A model generated the notes under the pieces. The model made no database searches. It saw only the letters and a list, made by a program, of their open reading frames with translations, and was not told the origin of the DNA. Source: an uncultured Collinsella sp. (lineage in GTDB: Bacteria > Actinomycetota > Coriobacteriia > Coriobacteriales > Coriobacteriaceae). Taken from it: a stretch of 21,323 nt of DNA. Made by a program: the position numbers and the translations under genes. The stretch spans positions 1 to 21,323 of the forward strand of contig CATYJC010000021.1 in assembly GCA_958407555.1 (NCBI GenBank), read 5' to 3'. Shown piece after piece: positions 14,608 to 21,323 of this stretch; position 1 is the first letter of the stretch, and each line of letters opens with the position of its first letter.

Positions 14608-15105
14608 TTAGCGGTAGTTGGTAAACTGCAGCGGCTGGCCGTAGTCTTGGTCGCGCAGGAACTGGATCACGGTCTGCAGCGCGTCCTTAGAGGCCGAGGA
14701 AACGCGCAGTTTATCGGCCTCGATGGTCACCTTGACCTTGAGTTTTTGATCCTTGATGTCCTTATTAATCTTCTTGGCGGTCGCCTGGTCAATGCCCTCG
14801 ACGATATGGCCGAGCACGCGCACGGTACCGCCCGAAGCCGCCTGCGGCGCGTCCCAAGAGACAGCCTTAAGATCGATGCCGCGCTTGATGAGCTTAGAGC
14901 TCAGCACGTCAATAATCTGCTTGGAGACAAAATCGGCCGGGGCATTGATCGTAAAGAGCTTGTCGCCCTTCGAAAGCTCGATGGTGGCGCCGGAGTCCTT
15001 GAGGTCATAGCGCTGAGAGATCTCGCGGGCGGTCTGCTGGAAGGCGTTATCGACCTCCTGCATATTGACCTCGGACACAACGTCGAAGCTGGAATCTTTA
15101 GCCAT
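14608..15105 (-). CDS. yajQ: YajQ family nucleotide-binding protein
   Basis: A 165-aa DUF520 protein with two RRM-like halves. It begins with the family pattern MAKDSSFDVVSEVNMQEVDN and continues QQTAREISQRYDLKDSGATI, matching the conserved YajQ start. YajQ proteins bind nucleotides or RNA, and some have been reported as cyclic-di-GMP effectors; no signalling partner is visible here. An AAGGAAG site precedes the ATG at 15105. It lies 26 bases downstream of the RodZ-like gene and 26 bases upstream of rimO, apparently in one transcription unit. Confidence 0.95.
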   Translation of the reverse strand: MAKDSSFDVVSEVNMQEVDNAFQQTAREISQRYDLKDSGATIELSKGDKLFTINAPADFVSKQIIDVLSSKLIKRGIDLKAVSWDAPQAASGGTVRVLGHIVEGIDQATAKKINKDIKDQKLKVKVTIEADKLRVSSASKDALQTVIQFLRDQDYGQPLQFTNYR

Positions 15106-15131
15106 GGTTCTTCCTTTCGGTACGGGGAGCC

Positions 15132-16628
15132 TTAGTAGCTGTCGTACGAATAGTCATCTGAATCGTTTGCAGTCTGGCCGTCGGATGCCGTGTCGGTACC
15201 GTCGGTAGACTGAGGGTCGGTGCCGTCGGTAGACTGGGCGTCGGTGCCGTCGGTACTCTCGCCATCCTCGGACTCTGCGGTCTCCTTCTTGGGAACGGTA
15301 ATGGTCACGCGCGCCACACCCGATGTCTTGGTGTCGTAGCGAACCTTTTCACCGTTCTTGGTAACCGTGACATCGGAGGGCTTGGACGTGGTGATCTCGA
15401 TCGAGGACTCGGGCGTGTACTCCTGCTCAAAGGGACCGGTTGCCTGGGCGCCAAAGACCGATTTACCGTCGACCTTGACCTCGATCCAGGCGGTCTTGCC
15501 CTTGGCAACGGAGACCTTGACCTTGATGACCTCGTCCTCTTTCTTTTTCGCGTTCGCCTTGGCGGCATCGGAATCGGCAGAATCCGTCGCCTCGTCGGTG
15601 CCTTCATCCTCGTCAACAGATTCGGTCTTCTTGGAAGACTTCTTGGTCGTCGTCTTGGTGGCCGCGGGCGTCTCAGGCGTCGACTCGGGTGCAGAAGAGC
15701 CGCAGCCACGCAGGAGGACCACGATGAGCAGAATCAACAAAAGCGCCACGGCACCGATGCCGGCGTAAACGATACGCGGATCGAGTCCGTTGTTCTGGGA
15801 GACGCGCCCGCCGCTGCGTGCGCGTCTGGAGCCGCCACGCCCATTCCCCTGCGGCATACGGCCGCGACCGCTATCGGGACGACCACGATATCCGCCTTGG
15901 CTCTGCGAGCCGCGCTGACCCGAACGCGGCGCAAGCTCGCCACGGTTCTGATAGCCACGCTGGCCAGAGCGAGGCGCCGAAGAGCGCTGCCCGTAAGGCT
16001 GCGATTGAGAACGGAGGCGCGGCGTCACCTGCGTGGTATCGGCGTCGGCGTAACCACCGTGGGAACGCCCGGCAGAAACTCCGCGATAACCACGACCGGA
16101 GTAGCCACCGTCGCCGTAACCGGCGCGGGGATCGCGACTCAACCCGCGAGCGGCGGGAAGCGCACGGTCATCAGGCATGGGCGTACTGCGAAAGCGATCT
16201 CGCTGAGAACGAATCTCCTCGCTGGAGCCCGTCTCGGTGATATAGCCCGCCTGCGGAGGGCGCTGGCCGTACCGCGTCGAGCGACCACCCTGAACCATCA
16301 GAAAGCGTCCGTTATCGACCGACGAGCGCGAGTTAACGTAGCCGGCAGCATCCTGAAAACGACCGCCCTGCTGCGAGGTCTCGCGTTCATATGCCATGAG
16401 GTCATCAAAATAAGCGTTGACGACCTCGCGAGGGTTAAGCCCCAAAAAGCGAGCGTAGCTCGAAATCATGCCCTGCGCATAGCCGCGCGGGGGCATCGAT
16501 GCAAAGTTACCGGTCTCGAAAAACTCGATGATCTGCGGCCTGATTTTGATGGTGTTGGCGACCTGCTGGATGGAAAGGCCCATCCGGCGACGCTGCTCGA
16601 GCAGCATGTCACCAAAGCGTGCAGCCAT
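15132..16628 (-). CDS. RodZ-like helix-turn-helix membrane protein
   Basis: A 498-aa protein with RodZ/YmfM architecture. It has a cytoplasmic HTH_25 domain (about 5-70: FGDMLLEQRRRMGLSIQQVA, then a RGYAQGMISSYARFLGL motif), one membrane helix (about 286-307) and an extracytoplasmic beta-rich DUF4115-type domain (about 366-446, with AWIEVKVDGKSVFGA). RodZ links MreB filaments to the envelope in rods; no mreB is present in the window. Unusual parts are a long arginine/glycine/tyrosine/serine/glutamine-rich cytoplasmic linker (about 110-275, with APRSGQRG at 218-225 and again at 233-240), a Lys/Thr-rich then acidic region after the membrane (312-365) and an acidic tail of three STDGTD repeats (458-481). 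The ATG overlaps the ftsK stop (TGATG), tying it to division and segregation. Confidence 0.85.
   Translation of the reverse strand: MAARFGDMLLEQRRRMGLSIQQVANTIKIRPQIIEFFETGNFASMPPRGYAQGMISSYARFLGLNPREVVNAYFDDLMAYERETSQQGGRFQDAAGYVNSRSSVDNGRFLMVQGGRSTRYGQRPPQAGYITETGSSEEIRSQRDRFRSTPMPDDRALPAARGLSRDPRAGYGDGGYSGRGYRGVSAGRSHGGYADADTTQVTPRLRSQSQPYGQRSSAPRSGQRGYQNRGELAPRSGQRGSQSQGGYRGRPDSGRGRMPQGNGRGGSRRARSGGRVSQNNGLDPRIVYAGIGAVALLLILLIVVLLRGCGSSAPESTPETPAATKTTTKKSSKKTESVDEDEGTDEATDSADSDAAKANAKKKEDEVIKVKVSVAKGKTAWIEVKVDGKSVFGAQATGPFEQEYTPESSIEITTSKPSDVTVTKNGEKVRYDTKTSGVARVTITVPKKETAESEDGESTDGTDAQSTDGTDPQSTDGTDTASDGQTANDSDDYSYDSY
15186..15257. repeat. Three 24-bp tandem repeats in the RodZ-like gene
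   Basis: Three in-frame 24-bp units encode STDGTDAQ, STDGTDPQ and STDGTDTA. The shared core on the plus strand is GTCGGTRCCGTCGGTA. Such short in-frame repeats can change number by slippage without breaking the frame; they lie in a disordered acidic tail predicted to be outside the membrane. Confidence 0.85.
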
Positions 16629-19408
16629 CAGAATCCTCCAAACTCACGATCTTCACGTGCCATCTCGGCGTCGACAGACTCCAGCGCAGCGAGCCCCTCC
16701 TCGTCCAGCAGGACCTCGCGTGGCTTGGAACCGTCGGGCGGGCCGACGACACCCTTTTCTTCCAGCATGTCCATAATACGCCCGGCGCGCGCATAGCCAA
16801 CCTTGAGGCGGCGTTGCAGGCCAGATGTGGAGCCCAGCTGCGATTCCACCACAATATGGGCGGCCTCCCAGATAAGCGGGTCGTCATCCTGCGGCTCGGC
16901 AACACCCGTGCGAACAATGCCGCCGCCACCAGCCATGGACATGGAAGCGGGCGCCACGGCAGACAGGATCTCCTCGTGGTAATCGGGCTCGCTTTGCGAC
17001 TTAACGAACTCGACGATCTCGTTGATCTCGTCGTCCGAGACAAAACAGCCCTGGATACGGCGGGGTTTGCCCCAGTCGACCTTGGAGAACAGCATGTCGC
17101 CTAAACCGGTGAGCTTTTCGGCGCCCATCTGATCGATGATGACGCGGGAATCGATACCCGTAGCCACGTTAAAGGCGATACGGTTGGTGATGTTGGCCTT
17201 GATAAGGCCCGTCACCACATTGGAGCTGGGGCGCTGCGTAGCCACGATAAGGTGAATACCGGCGGCACGACCCAGCTGGGCGATACGGACGATCGAGGCC
17301 TCGACATCCTTGCCGGCGACCATCATCAGGTCCGAAAGCTCGTCGATGATGATGACCAGATAGGGCATCTTTTGCGGCGGGTTATCGTAATGCTCAAACT
17401 CGCCGGCGGCCTGCTTTTCGTTATAGGTCGAGATCTTGCGAACGTTGAGGCGCTCGAAGACCTTCAGGCGACGCTCCATCTCGGACACGGCCCACTGCAG
17501 CGCACTGGCAGCCTGCTTGGGCTCGGTCACCACGGGCACATAGAGATGCGGCAGGCCGTTATAGCCCGCAAGCTCGACGCGCTTGGGGTCGACCATGATA
17601 AGGCGAACGTCCTCGGGAAGGGCGCGCATGAGCAAGGTCGTGATGATGGAGTTGATCATGACCGACTTACCCGAACCGGTGGTGCCGGCGATCAGCAGAT
17701 GGGGCATCTTGGCGAGGTCGGCGACAACCGGCGTGCCCTCGGCATCGCGACCGATGGCAAGCTCGAGCGGACCGCCCTTCACATAGGGAAGCACGTCGCC
17801 CAGGTTGACGTTCTGACGCTTGCGATTGGGGATCTCGATACCCACAAGCGAGGTGCCGGGAATCGGCGCAAAAATGCGCACCGACTGGGCGGCAAGCGAA
17901 AGCGCGATATCGTCCTCGAGGCTCGAGATCTTACTCACGCGCTCGCCCTCACCGGGCTGCAGCTTAAAGGTCGTGACCGTGGGGCCGGCAATCCAGCCGA
18001 CGACGCGGGCGCTACGGCCAAACTCAAGCAAGGTGGACTGCAGCGACTCGGCAGTCTGTTCCAGCTCCTTGTCAGAAGACGCGGAGGACGCCGACTGCGG
18101 GTTGGCATGCAGGATTTCGAGTGGCGGGAGCTTGAGGCCGTCCTCTTGGTCGCCCTCGGCATCGGCATTGGTACCGTCCGCTCCCCCATCGCCGGCTGCA
18201 ACAGAAGCAGCGGAAGCCGTGGGGGCGGAAGCATCGGAAACCTTGGGATGCTTTAGGAAGTCAGGGATCTGCGGAGCTGCCGAAACGGGATTCACGGCAA
18301 ATGGCGGCTCTGACTCGTCAGCCTTGTCCGGGTCGTCTTCCATCGAAAACTGTCCGGTGACCTGTCCTGCCTTGGCACGGCGACGCGGCAGCAAGGTTGT
18401 CTTGGCGGTCTCGAGCGGAGTCTCGTCGTCCTCGTCATCGCCCTCGGTGAGCTCGATTTCGCTATCGGACCAAGACGGGTCGGGCTCGCTCGTGTTGAGC
18501 TTGGGCGCGGCCTTGCCCTTCTTGGCATGGCGACGCGGCAGCAGCGTGGTCTTGGCGCGCTCGGCCTCCACGGCCTCGGACACGTCGACAAACGGGTCAT
18601 CGTCCTCGTCGTCATCCAAAACCGGGTCGGCATCGCCACCCATGAACGTGGTCACCGCGGCGTCAGCCCCCTTCTGGCGCAGAATGCTCAGGTGCGGACG
18701 GGCAACGCCGGGAACCGACAGGGCCTCCTCATCGCCCCACGGGCTCGCGTTGACATCGGCACGACGGCGCTCGGCAAAATCGGCAGCGCGATCACGTGCG
18801 GAGCGCAAAACGCCACCCACCGAAAAGCCGATGATGACCAGGCCAACGACGACAAGGCCCAGCAAGACAACCATAGCGATAGGTTTACCCAGGGCGTTTT
18901 GCAAGGCACTTGCGATAAAGGCGCCAATGTAGCCGCCCGAGGCGGAAAGGTTCTGCGGCGCAAACATGAGGTCGCACGAATCGCTCGTGCCCGGCACCAT
19001 CAGCGACAGGATAGAAACAATGGCCACAAAGACCACGGCACCACCCGCGACCGAGCGAATGTTGAGCGGCGAGTCCTCACCCAAAAAGAGCGTGGCGGCA
19101 AACAGCAAGATGACGATCGGCAGCACGTAGGCGCCCAGGCCAAAGCCGAGGTGATAGAAACCGGCAACCGCAGCTGTCACGGGTGCCGTTGCCGGAGAAA
19201 TCACGGCAATGAAGGACGCAATCGCCAAAACGGCAATGACCACGCCGGCGATATCGCGATTGGCCGAAGGCTCGACCAGGGGTTCGAACTCATCGAACTC
19301 GGACTCGTGGCCCTTATTGGCACGCAGATGGGAACCGGCACCCTTAGCAGATGCCGGTTGGTTGTTGGCTTTGTTGCCTTTGGCGTTTTGTGCAGATCCG
19401 CGCGCCAA
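16628..19408 (-). CDS. ftsK: DNA translocase FtsK/SpoIIIE
   Basis: Hexameric ATP-driven DNA pump at the division septum. The start is a TTG at 19408, supported by a strong GGAGG six bases upstream and one base after the rnj stop; the product is 926 aa. Four or so membrane segments fill the N-terminus (about 53-72, 78-109, 120-138, 175-200). An acidic, low-complexity linker (about 205-430) follows, then the motor with Walker A GTTGSGKS (575-582), Walker B VIIIDE (685-690) and ATQRPSSNVVTG (723-734). The C-terminal winged-helix gamma domain (about 845-905) reads KOPS/SRS-type polarity sequences in known homologues. The linker carries a duplicated AKTTLLPRR motif (285-293, 335-343). Its TGA overlaps the start of the RodZ-like gene. 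Confidence 0.97.
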   Translation of the reverse strand: MARGSAQNAKGNKANNQPASAKGAGSHLRANKGHESEFDEFEPLVEPSANRDIAGVVIAVLAIASFIAVISPATAPVTAAVAGFYHLGFGLGAYVLPIVILLFAATLFLGEDSPLNIRSVAGGAVVFVAIVSILSLMVPGTSDSCDLMFAPQNLSASGGYIGAFIASALQNALGKPIAMVVLLGLVVVGLVIIGFSVGGVLRSARDRAADFAERRRADVNASPWGDEEALSVPGVARPHLSILRQKGADAAVTTFMGGDADPVLDDDEDDDPFVDVSEAVEAERAKTTLLPRRHAKKGKAAPKLNTSEPDPSWSDSEIELTEGDDEDDETPLETAKTTLLPRRRAKAGQVTGQFSMEDDPDKADESEPPFAVNPVSAAPQIPDFLKHPKVSDASAPTASAASVAAGDGGADGTNADAEGDQEDGLKLPPLEILHANPQSASSASSDKELEQTAESLQSTLLEFGRSARVVGWIAGPTVTTFKLQPGEGERVSKISSLEDDIALSLAAQSVRIFAPIPGTSLVGIEIPNRKRQNVNLGDVLPYVKGGPLELAIGRDAEGTPVVADLAKMPHLLIAGTTGSGKSVMINSIITTLLMRALPEDVRLIMVDPKRVELAGYNGLPHLYVPVVTEPKQAASALQWAVSEMERRLKVFERLNVRKISTYNEKQAAGEFEHYDNPPQKMPYLVIIIDELSDLMMVAGKDVEASIVRIAQLGRAAGIHLIVATQRPSSNVVTGLIKANITNRIAFNVATGIDSRVIIDQMGAEKLTGLGDMLFSKVDWGKPRRIQGCFVSDDEINEIVEFVKSQSEPDYHEEILSAVAPASMSMAGGGGIVRTGVAEPQDDDPLIWEAAHIVVESQLGSTSGLQRRLKVGYARAGRIMDMLEEKGVVGPPDGSKPREVLLDEEGLAALESVDAEMAREDREFGGF
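18371..18556. repeat. Duplicated segment in the ftsK linker
   Basis: Two near-identical stretches, 18371-18406 and 18521-18556, lie exactly 150 bp apart (50 codons) with about four differences over 36 bases. Both encode AKTTLLPRR followed by a basic run (HAKKGKA or RAKAGQ). In an otherwise acidic linker the two positive patches stand out and could be protein-binding sites. Confidence 0.75.
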
Positions 19409-19409
19409 A

Positions 19410-21080
19410 CTAAACCTCCATGACGACTGGGATGATCATCGGACGGGTGCGCGTGCGGCTCCAGATAAAGTTGGAGAGCGAATCGCGCACGGCCTTGCGA
19501 ATGGCATCGGAGCCGCTACTGGTAAAGCTAAACTTGCCCTTCTCAATCGTCTTCATGATGGCTGCGGAGGCATCCTCGGAGAACTGGTCGTCGATGGCAA
19601 ACGAAACGCCGCGGCCCGAGAACTCGATAGCCTCGATCTTCTTGTGCTTGAGCGAGACGATGGCAACAGCCGTGACCATACCGTCGTTGGCGAGCTTTTG
19701 GCGATCGCGAAGGACGATGGGGTCGGTGTCGCCGATGCGCAGACCGTCGACATAGACGACGCCGGACTCAACGGGCGTGCCGCGCTTGACGATGCCGCCA
19801 CGCATCTCGAGCGTGTCGCCGTTGTCGAGGATAAAGATGTGATCATCCTTAATGCCCATCTTACGGGCAAGCTGGGCATGGGCACGCAGGTGCACAGCCT
19901 CGCCGTGAACCGGCATAAAGTAGGTGGGCTTGGCCATGGCCATCAGAAGCTTGAGCTCCTCCTGGCTGCCGTGACCCGAGACATGAACGAGGGCACGGGA
20001 CTTATCCCAGACGTCGCAGCCAAGCTTGGCCAGGCTGTTGACGACCTGCTGGACGGCCTTCTCGTTGCCGGGAACGGGAGTTGCCGAGAGGATGACGGTA
20101 TCGCCCTCGTGGATGGAAAGCGTCTTGTGCTCGCCGTTGGCCATGCGGGACAGGGCCGACAGCGGCTCGCCCTGCGAACCGGTGCACATGACGACGATCT
20201 TATCGTCGGGCAGGTTATCGATATCGAAGGCATCGATGATATCGGCATCGTCGATGTTGAGATAGCCAAGCTCACGCGCCACGCGGGTGTTGGTAAGCAT
20301 GGAACGTCCGGTCACGACGACCTTGCGGCCACACTTGCGGGCGGCGTCGCAGATCTGCTGCAGGCGATGGATGTGGCTCGAGAACGACGCGACGAACACG
20401 CGGCCCGGGGCGTTCTTGATGGCGTGCAGCAGGTTGGGACCGACCTCGGCCTCGGACTTGGTAAAGCCGGGAACAGTGGCGTTGGTGGAGTCGGAAAGCA
20501 GCAGGTCGATACCCTGCTTGGCAAAGCGGCTGATGGCGGCATAGTCGGGCGTGACGCCATCGATGGGCGTCTGATCGAGCTTAAAGTCGCCCGTGTGCAT
20601 AACGGTGCCCTGGTTGGTGCGAATAAACACGCCCAAAGCGCCCGGAATGGAGTGCGTCATGGAGAAGAAGTCGAGCGAGATGCCACCGAGATTGACGTGG
20701 CTGCCGCCCTTGACCTCACGGAGCTTGGGCGCGCGAATGCGGAACTCGGAGAGCTTACCCTCGATAAAACCGAGCGTCAGCTTGCTCGAGAAGATGGGCA
20801 CCTTGTTGTTGAGGTCCTGCAGCAGGTACGGAAGCGAACCGGTGTGGTCCTCGTGGCCGTGGGTGACGACGATGCCGCGGAGCTTCTCCTCGTTCTCCAG
20901 GACATAGGTGTAGTCGGGAAGTACCAAGTCGATACCGGGCTGGGAGTCGTCGGGGAACATGAGGCCGGCGTCGACGAGCACCATGTCGTCGCCGCACTCG
21001 AAGACCGTCATGTTCTTGCCGATGCCGTCAAGGCCGCCGAGCGGAATGATCTTCAAGGGAGATGATTTTTTAGCTGCCAT
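19410..21080 (-). CDS. rnj: Ribonuclease J
   Basis: Metallo-beta-lactamase/beta-CASP ribonuclease with endo- and 5'-3' exonuclease activity in mRNA decay and rRNA maturation. The start is set at the ATG giving MAAKKSSPLKIIPLGGLDGI and a 556-aa protein of normal family length; the upstream extension to 21176 has no family resemblance. Zinc ligands seen: THGHEDH (73-79: His74, His76, Asp78, His79), His143 and Asp165. beta-CASP motifs include GRSML, CTGSQGEP and SGHGSQEEL, followed by PVHGE. The ribosome binding site (AAAGGA) is about 14 bases from the ATG, unusually far. ftsK begins one base after the stop, so the two are coupled. In Bacillus rnjB also lies shortly upstream of spoIIIE. Confidence 0.96.
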   Translation of the reverse strand: MAAKKSSPLKIIPLGGLDGIGKNMTVFECGDDMVLVDAGLMFPDDSQPGIDLVLPDYTYVLENEEKLRGIVVTHGHEDHTGSLPYLLQDLNNKVPIFSSKLTLGFIEGKLSEFRIRAPKLREVKGGSHVNLGGISLDFFSMTHSIPGALGVFIRTNQGTVMHTGDFKLDQTPIDGVTPDYAAISRFAKQGIDLLLSDSTNATVPGFTKSEAEVGPNLLHAIKNAPGRVFVASFSSHIHRLQQICDAARKCGRKVVVTGRSMLTNTRVARELGYLNIDDADIIDAFDIDNLPDDKIVVMCTGSQGEPLSALSRMANGEHKTLSIHEGDTVILSATPVPGNEKAVQQVVNSLAKLGCDVWDKSRALVHVSGHGSQEELKLLMAMAKPTYFMPVHGEAVHLRAHAQLARKMGIKDDHIFILDNGDTLEMRGGIVKRGTPVESGVVYVDGLRIGDTDPIVLRDRQKLANDGMVTAVAIVSLKHKKIEAIEFSGRGVSFAIDDQFSEDASAAIMKTIEKGKFSFTSSGSDAIRKAVRDSLSNFIWSRTRTRPMIIPVVMEV

Positions 21081-21323
21081 AGGTTCGTGTGGTTTCCTTT
21101 CTTCGAAACGGGTCTGGAACAACCGACGGGGCGCTTCTGGCAAACCGACCGCCGGGAACGTACAAACATGCATCACAGAGTCGATGCAATAACTACAGCA
21201 TCATACCCATTTGCCCACCAACAGACCACCCATGCATCAAAGCCCCATCTGAGCCGGTCTATCCCGCCGGTTTCCCGTGGGGCGGGCACTGATGAAGTTT
21301 ATCGCGAGTTCCGCACGAACAGG
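21081..21323 (-). other. rnj leader/upstream region with alternative inverted repeats
   Basis: This non-coding stretch upstream of rnj holds several inverted repeats. In a minus-strand transcript TGCATC (21183-21188) can pair with either of two GATGCA copies: one upstream (21233-21238) or one downstream (21169-21174, loop of 8). Further upstream CCCGCC/GGCGGG (21263-21268 and 21281-21286) competes with GCCCCA/TGGGGC (21242-21247 and 21278-21283), sharing bases. A TATGAT -10-like element lies at 21200-21205 without a good -35. No known riboswitch is recognised; the transcript start is not determined and the window ends here. Confidence 0.4.

Noticed and set aside
12095..14611. An 838-codon open frame on the plus strand opposite cinA, pgsA and rimO
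   Set aside because: It crosses three well-supported minus-strand genes, has a repetitive Arg/His/Asp/Gly-rich translation and no domain. Long open antisense frames are expected opposite GC-biased coding sequence.
19209..21065. A 618-codon plus-strand frame opposite rnj
   Set aside because: Same cause; RNase J with complete zinc ligands is the true gene.
21081..21176. N-terminal extension of RNase J to 21176
   Set aside because: The extra 32 residues do not resemble the family, and the protein from 21080 has the standard length and start.
21306..21321. Possible LexA box near the right edge (GTTC...GAAC)
   Set aside because: The half-sites are in the wrong orientation (GTTC-N4/5-GAAC instead of GAAC-N4-GTTC).
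1..21323. Mobile elements, phage genes, CRISPR arrays or defence systems
   Set aside because: No transposase, integrase, terminal repeats, spaced direct repeats or defence-type genes were seen; gene content is housekeeping throughout.

Overview
The window looks like chromosomal core sequence from a high-GC, Gram-positive-type anaerobe, most likely an actinobacterium of class Coriobacteriia (Collinsella-like). That assignment is an inference. It rests on GC-rich codon use, AGGAGG-type ribosome binding sites, Gram-positive GAAC-N4-GTTC LexA boxes, the lexA/LysM/nrdR arrangement of Actinobacteria, and SpoVS and RNase Y/J genes in a Bacillus-like order. No mobile element, phage gene, CRISPR array, tRNA or rRNA was seen. 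Nearly all DNA is coding; the three largest gaps (about 240-260 bp) carry regulatory structure.

Left block (1-2995). A divergent SOS locus. On the minus strand a membrane-anchored LysM protein (probable SOS division inhibitor of the YneA/ChiZ/DivS type) is followed by nrdR (ribonucleotide reductase repressor) and dut (dUTPase). On the plus strand lexA is followed, with a TAATG overlap, by a DUF1624/HGSNAT-type membrane acyltransferase. The intergenic region has three LexA-type operators whose centres are exactly 28 bp apart; one lies between the -35 and -10 elements of the LysM-gene promoter.

Right block (2980-21080), all on the minus strand, read in transcription order: rnj (RNase J), ftsK, a RodZ-like HTH membrane protein, yajQ, rimO, pgsA, cinA (C-terminal domain only), a terminator hairpin, recA and recX under a LexA-controlled promoter, then rny (RNase Y), a MutL-like GHKL ATPase of unknown function, spoVS, miaB, miaA and hflX. 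The last three, and ftsK with the RodZ-like gene, are joined by one-base stop/start overlaps. This order resembles the Bacillus subtilis region rnjB-spoIIIE-ymfM-pgsA-cinA-recA-rny-spoVS-miaB-(mutSL)-miaA, so it looks like an old Gram-positive neighbourhood.

Functionally the window joins DNA damage response (lexA, recA, recX, LysM inhibitor, nrdR, dut), division and chromosome segregation (ftsK, RodZ-like), RNA decay (rnj, rny), tRNA and ribosome modification (miaA, miaB, rimO, hflX) and phospholipid synthesis (pgsA). The least explained elements are the MutL-like ATPase gene, 11-bp phased repeats upstream of recA, an inverted repeat enclosing the nrdR start, a palindrome in the putative spoVS promoter, and mutually exclusive pairings in the rnj leader.
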